IMG/VR virus record: IMGVR_UViG_3300035698_023555
Span: 1 to 32,929 of that record
Source: a virus
Direction: 5' to 3' (one strand)
Length of the DNA: 32,929 nt
Shown: in pieces, positions 11,401 through 21,929 of the stretch
How positions within the stretch are numbered: position 1 is the first letter of the stretch
Layout: the number at the start of each line of letters is the position of its first letter
Program-made: the position numbers and the translations under genes
The notes under the pieces: generated by a model
Databases searched by the model: none
Told to the model about the DNA's origin: nothing
The model's input: the letters and a program-made list of their open reading frames with translations, nothing else

Positions 11401-14400
11401 GTATCTTTTTCAAAAACGGTAGTAGACAGAGTACCCCTAATTACGGCATTTTCGAATTCTGCTCTGCCGTCACTTGTTATTTGCCAACCTTTTGCTCCAG
11501 GAAGACCCGAACTAATAAAATCATTTGTTTGTAATGTACCATTACTATTTATTCTAATATTATTACTATCTAGATATGTGTCAGTTATACTTCATCCAGC
11601 AACTTTACCACCCGTAAATAATACTTGGGATCCTGTAATATTACCAACCGCATCAACTTTAAAATTAGAAGATGAAATGAAATAATCACTCTCCCCTGTA
11701 GCACCGCCGTCTAATTGATATTCAGATCCGTGTTTTAATACATCACCATCGATATCTCATGCTGCTATCTTTCCACCAGTAAACAATACTTGAGAGCCGG
11801 TTACATCTCCTTGTTCAGTCACATAAAAATTAGAAGCAGAAATAACACCACTACCCGATAGCATCATATTATTACCGGCTGATTCTAATCTATCAGATAA
11901 TATTTTTCAACCGCCAATATATCCAGAAGAAGCTGAAATTGAACCACTTATAATTACTCCATCATCAGACAAATAAAAACCGGATGAAGATATAAATATT
12001 TCATTATTAGATGCTGAGATATACGCACTATCATTTCCTACAAAGAAATTAGGAGTTATTAATTCTACACTTGTTCCACTAACATAAAAGTTTTCTACAT
12101 TTATACTGACATCGGAACCGCTAATCAAAGCAGACGAAGCAGTAATTACGCCATCAGTTGTGGCAATGAATTTATTATTTATATTGATAGAGCCGCTGTA
12201 TAATGTGAACCCTGTATCATTTAAAGTATACGCATTATTTGCAGTAGTTATTTCACCACCATTATCAACTGTTATTGTACCAGATACAAATAAATTTCCT
12301 AAAGTTCCTTCTTGTGCATGAATTGTACCAGAAATAAATGCATTAGTAGCATACATACCACCATCAACATATACTCTAAACTTAGCAGAGCTCTCTGCAG
12401 TAGGATCAGCTGTAGAATGAGTGTAAGCTCCCGCATAAAAAGATATTGCATTAGAACTAGTTGAAGACATCAGTCCTACATGTTGTCAATTTGTTAAAGT
12501 ATCATTTCTTATTCTATCACTATTTATCCTCCACCCACCTATAGAACCTGTTGCCGCTGTAATTTCTCCTTCTATCACTGCACCAGAAACTATTAATAAT
12601 CCAGATGAAGAAACCGCAAAATTTGACCCAAAACGAACATAATAACCATCCCCTGGAGTAAAATCAATATAATACCCCGTAGTTTCACCCTGAAGATTAG
12701 GATTATATATTTTAGATCCAGCAGCATCTAGTATGATATTTTGACCAACTAACATACTAGAACTTATTTGTCAGTCACCAATAGCTCCTTCACTAGCACT
12801 AACATAACCTAATAATCTTGCGTTTGAAGCTGTCATGTTACCGCTAGAATCAACTTGGAAATTAGAAGACGAAATAACATACGGTCCAGCTGGTCTCAAC
12901 TCGAATAAGTTATTGTTATCTCTTAAGTAACCATCTTGAAGCTCTCACCCTGAAAGTGAACCGGTGTTAACATAAATAAAAGAACCAGATAGCTCACCAC
13001 CTATAAATACTGAACCACTAAAATACGCGTTGGACCCAGTTAAATCACCCTCTTCTGATACATAAAAATTAGAAGCACTGATGACACCTGATCCAGATAA
13101 CATCATTTTATCATTACTAGATATAAGTTTGTCGGATTGAATCTGTCAACCACCAATAGAACCACTAATCGCTGAAATGGAACCACTGATAATGACATCA
13201 GAACCAATATATAATTCACTACCACTATTATATACTATACCTTCTGGGCCGCCTAAACTGAAACTTACTTCATTGCTATCTGTTGTTACTCAATAGTTAT
13301 CACCATCTTCAAAATATATACCATCAGTAGTACCTAATACATTTATACCTAATTCTAAATTACCAACGTGAACTTTACCCTCGAATGAACCGGTTTGGGC
13401 AACTATAGCTCCCTCAAAATAACCATTTTTAGTATATAGACCATAAGACCTATCTGATCCGTATTGTCTTAATATATTTGCAATACCACTCAAATCACCT
13501 AATCTTACTATTAAATCTGTATCGTTTAAATTACTTCCGGTCCTTTCAATTATATCAATATAGGGAGTCGAAGTATCTGTAGGATTAGCATTTAAAAGTA
13601 TATATCCCGAACCCGATACCCCATAAGAAACTATTACTTGACCTTGATAATAAGCTTGAGGCGTTGAACTAGCGTATCCTCGTTGGAGATATAGTTCGTT
13701 TGAACCTGTTCCTTCAACCAATACATACTCAATATTTGTTTCTTTTTGAACTTGTAATATTTCATTTACAACAAATCCACTTTCATTATCAACACTTCAA
13801 GTTGTTTCAGAATCACTTACAGTATAAGGTTGTGGGGGGTCCGTCATCTGGTTCATAGACCCACTTAGTATGGTCGAATTAGCAATTCATAATTGTCCAC
13901 CAACAGCATTAATAGTATCTTTTTCGAATACCGTTGTTTTTAGTGTTCCTCTAATAACTGCATCATTAAATTCAGCATGACCTATATTATCAATTTGTCA
14001 ACCTTGTATATTTGTTATAAAGTCCGAAGTACCTATCAAACCACTACTATCTAATATTATATTTGAAGAACTAATTGTTGTTGAATCAATATACCAACCA
14101 CCAACACGACCCTTACTAGAACTTAGAAATCCTAATTTGTCAACTGAGAATCCTGCTGAGGCTTTATCTGTATCAGAAGTACTATCGGCTCCTGCATAAA
14201 ATCTGAGATTTCCATCAGTAGACATTCCAACGTATGTACCAGCTTCATTAGTTTTTTGTAATGAGGCTGTAGTAATTTCTCATCCAGATAATTCACCTTT
14301 TTCAGGGTATAGATATGCATAAGAACCAGTCCCTGATGATTTTGTTCAAATTCATGTGTCATATAAACTTCTATCTTTATAAGAAGCAGTAATGTAAACT

Positions 14401-17400
14401 TCCCCTCTATCTTCACTTCCAACTGAAACTAATTCAAATTTATTGTTATTAGTTTTTATTGTAAAGTCACCCGACGAACTATCATATACAAAAATATAAT
14501 CGTCTGTTATATTTCTAGACACCCTAGCAATTGCATCGTTATAATATACAGAAGCTGTTACTTCACACCCCTTTACAGAGTAATTTCATGCATCATCGCT
14601 TCTACTCATAAACAGAGTATATCGTTCTGGTCTAACTATAAGTTGTGGATAGTTGAGTATATTTAAATCTATTGAAGAAGTAGTTTCAACATCACCCACT
14701 GAAGCTAATATTATTACGCTACTACTAATTGTTCCATTGCAATACGATGCCGATAAAACATTACTATATAGTTCTGCTCTATTTCCATTCGTAGAATAAT
14801 AATTTGAATCTACTGAATTTCCATCGTTATATTCAAAACCTCAAGATATATTTCCAATATCGTTAAATGGATTAAGTTCTTCGGCTTTTAAAGACGCAGT
14901 TTCTTTACCTTTAATATCGAATGTATATCAATCTGCATCAAAAGAATTTACATTTGAAGTTATTATTAATCCAATGCTACTGGTCGGAATAGGCTCTTTT
15001 GATGCTTCCCATGTTACTATATTATAACCTATCTCTTCCTCATTATGAGAAGCGGTTATATAAATTTCTCCTTTTCTGATATTGTTAAAGTTAATACTAC
15101 TACTTATTACACAATATTCATTGTAATCTCCCGAAATATTTAGTTCGAAAGCATTAGAGGATGAAGTATATGTAAATAAACAGTCTGAGGTTACGATCCC
15201 TCTACCATAAGAAACCGAGGAAGTAACACCGGTAGGATCTATATAGTAACTAGCTTTATCAACAGAATCATGAGGAAAGATTAAATTTTGACGGTCCGAA
15301 AAAACTCTGTATCCTAGATCTCTTAGTGTTGATTCTATGGAGCTTATTCCTTCAAGCGTTAAATAACTGGCGTGTACATAAATACTGCCACTAATAGTAC
15401 TGTTGTTATAAGATTCTGAAACTGCATCCATATAAAGTTCGGCTGTGTTATCCCCATTATCAAGATAAAAATTACTTGATACATCACCACCACCTTTATA
15501 TTGAAACGATCAAGTTACTGATCCTGCCGGGGTTGTTTCTTGTTTGTTTATATTTGTTGAAAAAGATGCTGTGGATACGGTTACTGCTTCCAATGTATGT
15601 CTATCTATTTCTCAAGTTAAGGTATCAGATTTAATATATAATTCAGGTGCAACCTTATCATCTCTAACTCATCCACATGATGTATCATTAAGATTTATTG
15701 TTTCACCCGTTTCTTCATCTTCACCAGATGCTGATATATAAATTCTTCCTTTTATTGCTTCTGATTTAATCCAATCAATACTGAATTTTCTTGAATCTAT
15801 ATTATCAATAGTAAAATCTGCTGAACTGGTTGTAATCAAAAATTCTCAACCAGCATAACTACCAATTTCATTAGTAGAAATTCCTGTGTTTGTGTCTGAA
15901 GTTTTTTGGTAAATTGATGCCGTAAAACTTCCTGAATTTAAATTTGTCTCATTACCAAGTCAATCAAATGGAATTATGGCTAATGCTGGAGATACTTTAC
16001 ATCAATAATTTGCTGTATCACTATATTTTTTTCATATTATTAAAGATTGTGTAACGCTAGTTGCTATCGGCGTGTAATATACACCAAATTTTATCGTACT
16101 ATCTGCCGAACCACTTGAAATTCCACCCAATAATGATGCAGAATATTCACCCGAAGAATTAATTGATGCAGTGTCAACCAGTGAACCAGTAGACACTACT
16201 GAAAAAATACAATCCGTAACATAATTAACTTCTTGAGCATTATAATATAATTTAAAATTACCATTACAATTATCATAACTTCCACTATTACCTAAATAAT
16301 CTGTATTAACAAAAAACATAGATGGAACCAAATCTCAATTCAATGCATCGCCAGGAGTTGACGAACCAGAAAATCTAATATTATCAACTTTTGAAATAAA
16401 CGGTGCCATATTATTATTTGAATCGAAAAATTCTGTTTTGAAATTTAAAACGTCGTCAATTTCAAAAGTAGGCATTGGTACAACAAAATTATATCTATCC
16501 GGAGAAAATCCAGTTTCTTGATCTACTTTTAACGAAACCTTTGATAAATAATAATTACCGCCTTGGGTTTCAATACGAATCGAACCGGAACCATCAACAT
16601 CTGCTAGAAAAGGTATTGAAATATTTTGTTCGTTAATAACAGTTTTAGATGTATTTGAATAAATTAATTTACCAGAACCAAATTTATTATCACCAAATCC
16701 TGAACCAGACATATATATTTCAAATTTTTGATCAGCTGTTGTTGGAATTCCATAAAGTGAAAACGTTAATCTATATTCACCGTTTTCATAAACTTTTGAT
16801 TCTGAAACATAAGTAATAGAATTAAAAGTTGGAGAATCAAATTGCATCGCATCTATGTATTTATTACTATCATGGGTTAAAGATATAGTGTTTGTGACTC
16901 ACCAATTATCGATTGTATCTTGGTCGTAAAAATATCCAGTTCTTGTGTTTTCTGGAAGTGAACTTGCATCTACTAAAAGTTCTTTACCTTCAACTATTGA
17001 ATCGTTAAGAAGTACATAATCAGAATGTCCTAGCGCCCCTTGACTTTTAAGATAAGTTTTTATTCTATATATTTCTCCAGAGAATGTATCTATGTCATCT
17101 AAATTTATATTTGCATATGATTTATAATTACTGCCTGTATAATATGCTGGTACGTTTTCGTATGACATTGTATATTCTTGTGCTTTAAAATTAGTTATAA
17201 CTTGGGAATCCGCTTCAGTATTATAATAAGGAGTTACTACATATGTACTACCTGTTGTAATAATATTGTCAATTTTTGTAGTATAACTTAAATCAGGAAC
17301 AGTTAAAGTTCCACCGGCCATATTATATGTAAGTGTATTATCATCAAAAGTTAATTGATATTGTTTAACTTTATTGCTTCATAGGCCATCTAATTTACTA

Positions 17401-17906
17401 CCACTAATTATACTTGTTGTTTCTCCATCAGTAAAACTACGACTAAGATATGGCACACGCTTTTCAGCTATTGTCATTATCGGATCATTATAAAATCTTA
17501 TAGGACTTGTATTTCTAAGTGGTTTATTTATTATTATATTTCTTTGGTATCTAACATTAAATTTCCCTTTCCATTCTTTAGGAACATCCTTTGCAATACC
17601 AACTATTGTTAATAAGGCTTCTCCGTTTTTTACATCATCATAGATGACCATAGAAGCACGTCTTAAATAGCCTTCTCTGTATTTCGGAACGTTTGTATAT
17701 ATAATATTATTTTGTGAATCTAATAATTCTATGCGTATTTCACTATCAAAAACTAACTTATCATTCGTAACGTCGATTAAAAATGAATGTTTTCCTGTTC
17801 CAATCATATCTGGAACATCATAGACTTTAATATAATCATTAAATTTATCTTCTAATCAAATTTTGGCGTCTTTTAATCCTTGATAATTACTGATAGTTTT
17901 TCTCAA
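5469..17906 (-). CDS. Giant tail fibre/adhesin, about 4145 aa
   Basis: A single frame runs from a TTG start (GGAG seven bases upstream; the nearby ATG is in another frame and hits a stop after eight codons) to a TAA. It is uninterrupted if TGA is Trp. By hand I count about 50 TGA and 20 TGG Trp codons. Residues ~1-200 resemble the N-terminal virion-anchoring part of large T4-like fibre proteins. Residues ~200-1100 are beta-rich sandwich-type repeats. Residues ~1100-3270 are modular repeats built from short motifs (MMLSGSGVISSSNFYVS, GYIGGWQILSDRL, ITASN, ISGSISAS), as in long triple-beta fibres. Residues ~3270-3560 are Ala/Thr/Ser-rich repeats such as LYFNTNSGSIK. The last ~120 residues start at KSFVVNIPGTDKKLVYGAVE and match the conserved terminal domain found on many phage fibres (K-x-F-x-I-x-H-P-...-E-x-P-E-...-Y-x-G). 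It follows the terminator and AT-rich box that open this module. Receptor unknown. Confidence 0.88.
7540..7720 (-). repeat. Short repeats encoding LYFNTNSGSIK in the giant fibre
   Basis: The plus-strand text 'ttaaagtataattc' preceded by variants of 'attgaaccagaattagta' recurs several times between about 7540 and 7720. It encodes four near-identical copies of LYFNTNSGSIK separated by DYANETAS or EAAE spacers. The spacing is irregular (roughly 20 to 30 residues). This is a low-complexity, helix-prone section between the beta-repeat shaft and the C-terminal part of the fibre. Confidence 0.7.
7924..8278 (-). repeat. Tandem repeats (117- and 138-bp spacing) in the giant fibre
   Basis: The plus-strand sequence aatgaactggtataat (or aatgaaccggtataat) begins at 7924, 8041 and 8179, giving spacings of 117 and 138 bases, both multiples of three. 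The protein repeats are built from SWFETSGSL-TKTYAETTAS and IIAGDYTSSL-ISGS-W. The last two copies differ at only a few bases, so the duplication is relatively recent and the tract may vary in length. Confidence 0.75.
9650..11620 (-). repeat. Internal duplication of the giant fibre, copy 2
   Basis: This part of the giant gene repeats the module order of the block at about 12840-14110. Shared landmarks in order are AVIRGTL-TTVFEKDTI-AVGGQ, GQVIVS-GVSGSGYI, ERTGS, VRLGDLSG, LYTKNGYFEG, MMLSGSGVIS-SNFYVSE, GSFIYVNTGSLSGWEL and LFELRPAGPYVISSSNFQV. Copy 2 is longer because extra NFFVG/YISAS modules sit between the VRLGDLSG and MMLSGSG sections. Limits are approximate. Confidence 0.7.
12840..14110 (-). 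repeat. Internal duplication of the giant fibre, copy 1
   Basis: N-terminal copy of the duplicated shaft section. The 24-residue stretch from GSFIYVNTG through WEL into LFELRPAGPYV is nearly identical to copy 2, while the linking segments have diverged. This suggests a large tandem duplication of the shaft followed by divergence, with some gene conversion in the most conserved part. Limits are approximate. Confidence 0.7.
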
Positions 17907-17936
17907 TTAACATCTCCAAATTATTTATGTTTCCTC

Positions 17937-17948
17937 ATATATAAATAT
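17937..17948 (-). promoter_or_regulatory. AT-rich box upstream of the giant fibre gene (possible late promoter)
   Basis: On the minus strand the sequence reads GATATTTATATATGAGGAAA, about 30 bases before the TTG start and right after the terminator of the upstream module. The core ATATTTATAWATA is shared with the boxes at 5427 and 27719, and each precedes the first gene of a structural operon. No classical -35 is evident, as in T4 late promoters. The function is inferred from position and recurrence only. Confidence 0.45.
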
Positions 17949-17956
17949 CAACAAAC

Positions 17957-17989
17957 AAAAAAATAGGTAAGAAAATGTTCTCACCTATT
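17957..17989 (-). terminator. Rho-independent terminator after the Mre11-Rad50 fusion gene
   Basis: On the minus strand AATAGGTGAGAA, a CATT loop and TTCTTACCTATT form a 12-bp stem with one G-U pair, followed by an uninterrupted T run. On the plus strand the same position is an A-C mismatch and no T run follows, so the signal is directional for the minus strand. It lies about 30 bases beyond the stop of the 1126-aa gene and separates the nucleic-acid module from the giant fibre gene. Confidence 0.9.
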
Positions 17990-18016
17990 CAAAAATTAGT
18001 TATACTTATTTGTTTC

Positions 18017-21000
18017 TTATTCAATCATTATATTGCTGAATCCATCATCATCAACAGTTATCATATATGCACTATCAACAATTTCTTTTATTGAATTTAT
18101 ATGTGTTATCAACAAAGCAAAATCATACTCCATACTTAAATATTCCAGTATTTTGTTAGCTGAAGCTAAATGATCCTCATCAAATTTACCCCATCCTTCA
18201 TCAATTATTATAAAATTAGACACACTAATATTCGTTATTTTAGATATAGCTATTCTTATCGCCAAACTAGTTACAAACGACTCAAATCCAGAACATAGTT
18301 CTATCGGCCATTCTCCTCTTTCGCCTTTAACAATATACGCATTGATATTTTTGTCTTCTAATTCTATCCTCAGTGTAAAGTCAACTAATAGAGACAAAAC
18401 CTCGTTAGTTACTTGTTCTAATATTGGGATAATATCATTTAATAACTGTAAGGGTATTCCATTTTTATGCACAGCAGAAGTATAATAATCAAATAAAATT
18501 ATTTTGTCATTCAACACATTCATCTGATCTACATCATCTTTGGCTTGTTGTAGTTTTGATTCAATTACAGCCTTTTCTGATTTCATATCGGATATAGTAT
18601 TAATAATGACATCTGTGATCTCCTCTTGTTTCGCTATATCTCTACCTATTGACTCTATTATTTCTTCCGTTTTCTCGTTTTTCTTTATACTCTCTTCGTT
18701 CTTACGATAATTTTCTATATTTTTATTAATACTAGCTAGTATGTTTTTAGATTCTACTAGTCTTATATCAATGTCTTTATCAGTATTTTCTATAGAGTTT
18801 TTCAGATTCAATTCTTCTAATTGGATGTTCATTTTAGCTGTTTCTATATTTCTATCAGACGTCGCTTTCTTGGATTTTTCACCTTGTATCTTTAATTTAT
18901 ACTCGTCAATCTCTTTACCAAACGCTTCTAATTCTTTTAATAGCTTGTCGACTTTGGCTTTCTTGGTTTCTAGCGCGCTTTTACTTTTTATTTTCGCGAT
19001 AATTTTTTCCAGTTTATCTCTTGTGGCTGCGAATTTACTCTTCTGCTCTTCAATATCTTTTTTAGTTTCTATAGCATCAAGAGTGAATGGGTTTGCCATA
19101 CAAAATTTACAATTTTCATCATATTCCAGAGTCAATAGAGTTTTAACTTGTTTGGTTTTATTATCAATTTCTATTTTATTTTTTTCGTATTCATTCTTTA
19201 ATTCTTTACCTTCTTCAACTAACTCTAAATATTTATCATATTTATCTATTATATCCTCATGACCCATATCCTCCAGATCTTTAGTTATCTTTTCTTTGTT
19301 CTCTTCTAGAGAATTACGTGTTTCGTTAATTACTTTGAGTCTGTTGTCATGGGTTTCGGACTTCATCTCTTCTTCTTCGATCTCTGTATTCAATTCTGCT
19401 ATTTTTTTCTCAGTCTGTTGTTTCTTAATGACCTTATATTCTTTAAATTTACTTATATCATCTGTCACAACTATTTTTTCTTTCTTCAGCTGTTCCTCTA
19501 AGATGTCGATGTTTAATACTTCATCTATAGTTATTAGATCTTTTGTTGCTTCATTTAATTTATTACGTAGAACTAAATGTTTTTTACTTTCTATCGATTG
19601 TTTATGGATCTCATCTTTTAATAACTCTTCATTCGAGCCTAGAGATTTAGTCAGGTCTTCTATAACTTCTTGTATATTTTTTGTCTCGTATACATCTAAG
19701 GCTGCTTTGTGTTTTAATAATCGTTTATTTCCTAGTTTATATAAATCGTCGAAGATATCTATGCCGTGTAGCATTTGTTGTGATATAGACTTTTTTCTTT
19801 CTGCTTGTTTTTGGTAAATTAATCCCTCTTTATTATCCTGTAACGAAATAACAGTAGTTACTATATCATCGTATTTACCAAACATTTTTCTAATTATTTT
19901 GTTGGTCTCATCAATGTCTTTACCGTTTAATGATATTTCTTGATCATCTTTCATTTTCCACAAATTTAAAGTACTCGAGACACTAGTTCCTTTTTTATCA
20001 CCAGTTCTTTTTATGTAGTGTATTTCACCACCAAAGTCGAATTTAAATTTACAACTGAAGTTTTCCTTTCTATTATTTAATATATTTATTTTCTTTTGGG
20101 TGGGTCTTCCGCATTTTTCGTATATACAGTATAAAAAAACATCTACAATGGAAGATTTCCCTTGAAAATTCCCGGCGAACAATCCTACAATATTATCAAG
20201 TATAGAAAAATCTATATAATTCCCTTCGCCAAAAACGAACATATTATCAAATTCGAGGCTCAGCGGTTTCCACTGGACTCTGCTTGATCCTTCACTCTTA
20301 TCTATTTGTTCATTCAGTTGTGTGTTTACTTTCATTATTTCATCGGCAAGTTCTTTAGTTATACTATATTTAGTTTTTAAATATTCGATAATTATCTTAT
20401 TTTGGTAATTAGTATCTAATAAGTCGTTCTTGTTAAAAGATTCTGTTATAGCTTCTAACTTAGTCGATCCCTTCTTCACTATAGAATACCCTGCAATCTG
20501 ATGGAACTTTCTGTAGGTTGTCAATACTTTGTTGAACTCTGCTATTGATAGATCATTCAGAACGAATCGTATAATTGGAGCCTCGGGAATATCATCAGGT
20601 TCGTGTATTCCGTCTTTGTCTACATTTACTTGTATATACCCTCTTCTGTTCGGTATTTTAATAAGCTTATGACTGATTTTTTTATCTGTTATTTTCCATT
20701 CCACAAAGCCATGCTCTCTTAATGATTCTCCATGATTCTGCTGAAGGAGTGAACTCGGGTAAACTATATTTCCGATGGATTGAAATTTGTGAATATCACC
20801 TAGCAGAACGGCATCAAAATTACTAAAGGTTTTTATATTAAAGTTATCATTCTCAAAGGTAAATCCATATTCGTTCACGGACCCATTAAACCTACCATGA
20901 TATGTTGCCAATTTAAATTTATCTTTATTTAATAATTTTGATGATATTGGTACTTGATTATAAACGGATGAATGGGCAATCGATAAATTACTGAATTCTA

Positions 21001-21397
21001 AGATCTCGGTATCCTTGGAATATATTACAGGACAGTCTTTAAGAAATTCAACTACAGGGGTTATTGCATCCATTCTCTTCTTATTTCTCATTAACATATC
21101 ATGATTTCCAGGTATTATTATAACAGGAGCGATATTACTTAAATTTCTTAGAAACCTTTCACCATAATACACTAGTTCAGGTGATAATATATTATAGGAG
21201 TGAAATAAGTCCCCAGCTATAAATATTATAGAATTTTCAGTACTTCTAGCACGTAATTCTTTATATAAAGTCTCAAATACCTCGTTATATTCGTCTTGCC
21301 TATTATATAGTCTCAAGTGTATATCAGCTAGATGAAATATCTTATCTATCGGGCTTTCTATAAGATTCGTACAATCTTTGATTTTTATTGTTTCCAT
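18017..21397 (-). CDS. Single-chain Mre11-Rad50 (SbcD-SbcC / T4 gp47-gp46) fusion, 1126 aa
   Basis: Predicted double-strand-break nuclease-ATPase of recombination-dependent replication. Residues 1-~250 are the Mre11/SbcD calcineurin-like phosphoesterase with all motifs visible: D25-x-H27, GDLFH (62-66), GNHD (97-100), a YHGRF motif and LLGDIH. After a linker, residues ~385-1126 are Rad50/SbcC. They hold a Walker A AGNFQGKSS near 406, long coiled-coil arms on either side of a zinc hook CKFC near 763, an ABC signature-like CSGFESF near 1036 and Walker B NFIIIDEG near 1066. T4 and bacteria encode these as two adjacent genes in the same order (47 then 46), so this looks like an in-frame fusion. 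Ribosome site GAGGTG; stop TAA. All five Trp codons are TGG and none is TGA, unlike the structural genes. It is the last gene of its operon and is followed by a terminator. Confidence 0.93.
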   Translation of the reverse strand: METIKIKDCTNLIESPIDKIFHLADIHLRLYNRQDEYNEVFETLYKELRARSTENSIIFIAGDLFHSYNILSPELVYYGERFLRNLSNIAPVIIIPGNHDMLMRNKKRMDAITPVVEFLKDCPVIYSKDTEILEFSNLSIAHSSVYNQVPISSKLLNKDKFKLATYHGRFNGSVNEYGFTFENDNFNIKTFSNFDAVLLGDIHKFQSIGNIVYPSSLLQQNHGESLREHGFVEWKITDKKISHKLIKIPNRRGYIQVNVDKDGIHEPDDIPEAPIIRFVLNDLSIAEFNKVLTTYRKFHQIAGYSIVKKGSTKLEAITESFNKNDLLDTNYQNKIIIEYLKTKYSITKELADEIMKVNTQLNEQIDKSEGSSRVQWKPLSLEFDNMFVFGEGNYIDFSILDNIVGLFAGNFQGKSSIVDVFLYCIYEKCGRPTQKKINILNNRKENFSCKFKFDFGGEIHYIKRTGDKKGTSVSSTLNLWKMKDDQEISLNGKDIDETNKIIRKMFGKYDDIVTTVISLQDNKEGLIYQKQAERKKSISQQMLHGIDIFDDLYKLGNKRLLKHKAALDVYETKNIQEVIEDLTKSLGSNEELLKDEIHKQSIESKKHLVLRNKLNEATKDLITIDEVLNIDILEEQLKKEKIVVTDDISKFKEYKVIKKQQTEKKIAELNTEIEEEEMKSETHDNRLKVINETRNSLEENKEKITKDLEDMGHEDIIDKYDKYLELVEEGKELKNEYEKNKIEIDNKTKQVKTLLTLEYDENCKFCMANPFTLDAIETKKDIEEQKSKFAATRDKLEKIIAKIKSKSALETKKAKVDKLLKELEAFGKEIDEYKLKIQGEKSKKATSDRNIETAKMNIQLEELNLKNSIENTDKDIDIRLVESKNILASINKNIENYRKNEESIKKNEKTEEIIESIGRDIAKQEEITDVIINTISDMKSEKAVIESKLQQAKDDVDQMNVLNDKIILFDYYTSAVHKNGIPLQLLNDIIPILEQVTNEVLSLLVDFTLRIELEDKNINAYIVKGERGEWPIELCSGFESFVTSLAIRIAISKITNISVSNFIIIDEGWGKFDEDHLASANKILEYLSMEYDFALLITHINSIKEIVDSAYMITVDDDGFSNIMIE

Positions 21398-21411
21398 TTT
21401 AACACCTCACT

Positions 21412-21921
21412 TTAGCTCCATGTTATTTGATTTTTTTCGTTTCCTGGGAATGAATATCTATATCTATATGGTTTTATTTTGATATTAAATATTTTTTTGT
21501 TCTTATATGTTTCGCCGGCCCCCGACTTTACGTAAGCTAGAGTCATGTGTGGTTCGTAATCAGGATAATCTGAAGTATAATCAAAATTATTTCTGACCTT
21601 CTTATTTAACTTTGTTAGATTTGGTGAATCAATTTTAAATACTACAACATCATAAATTTCGTTTTCAAAGATATCAAATTTACTTATTGTCGCCACGAGG
21701 TCGTTTATATCCGGAGTAATTTTTTTAAGTTTATCTAAGTCAATATTTTCGTGAAAACCGTATAGAATAGAAATGTGTGGTTTATCTTCTAAACCGGGGT
21801 CCCCAGTTCTATCATTATATATATCATTTTTATCTATTGCTAGATCTAATAACTCTTCTCCATTGGTTATTTTAAAATCAACCATTAAACACCCATAAGG
21901 ATAGTTTGCATTTGTTGGCAT
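21412..21921 (-). CDS. 2H phosphoesterase (2',5' RNA ligase-like), 169 aa
   Basis: Two H-x-S/T motifs of the 2H superfamily are present, HISILYG near residue 49 and HMTLAYV near residue 125, spaced as in the family. Length fits a single-domain enzyme. 2H enzymes act on 2',3'-cyclic phosphates or 2'-5' linkages in RNA or cyclic nucleotides. Phage members include the anti-CBASS enzyme Acb1 and RNA-repair-type proteins of unknown role. The single Trp is TGG. The ATG follows GGGGTAAAG, and the gene sits 14 bases upstream of the Mre11-Rad50 fusion in the same operon. The exact substrate cannot be told from sequence alone. Confidence 0.82.
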   Translation of the reverse strand: MPTNANYPYGCLMVDFKITNGEELLDLAIDKNDIYNDRTGDPGLEDKPHISILYGFHENIDLDKLKKITPDINDLVATISKFDIFENEIYDVVVFKIDSPNLTKLNKKVRNNFDYTSDYPDYEPHMTLAYVKSGAGETYKNKKIFNIKIKPYRYRYSFPGNEKNQITWS

Positions 21922-21929
21922 CTTTACCC

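Noticed and set aside
14132-14422. A 96-residue frame overlapping the giant fibre
   Set aside because: It is in a different frame from the fibre repeats and has no ribosome site or recognisable motif.
5469-17906. Many short separate tail genes starting at internal ATGs
   Set aside because: All fragments lie in one frame, are separated only by TGA, and lack ribosome sites at their apparent starts. The repeat motifs continue across the TGA codons.
17907-18016. A tRNA in the longest intergenic gap
   Set aside because: The gap is occupied by the terminator and AT-rich box; no cloverleaf or CCA-end pattern is visible. I saw no tRNA anywhere in the window.
18741-19817. Two plus-strand open frames of about 170 residues opposite the Rad50 part
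   Set aside because: They are antisense shadows of the coiled-coil arms: Ser/Leu/Phe-rich mirror images of Glu/Lys/Asn codons, with no ribosome site. The minus-strand frame has full enzyme motifs.
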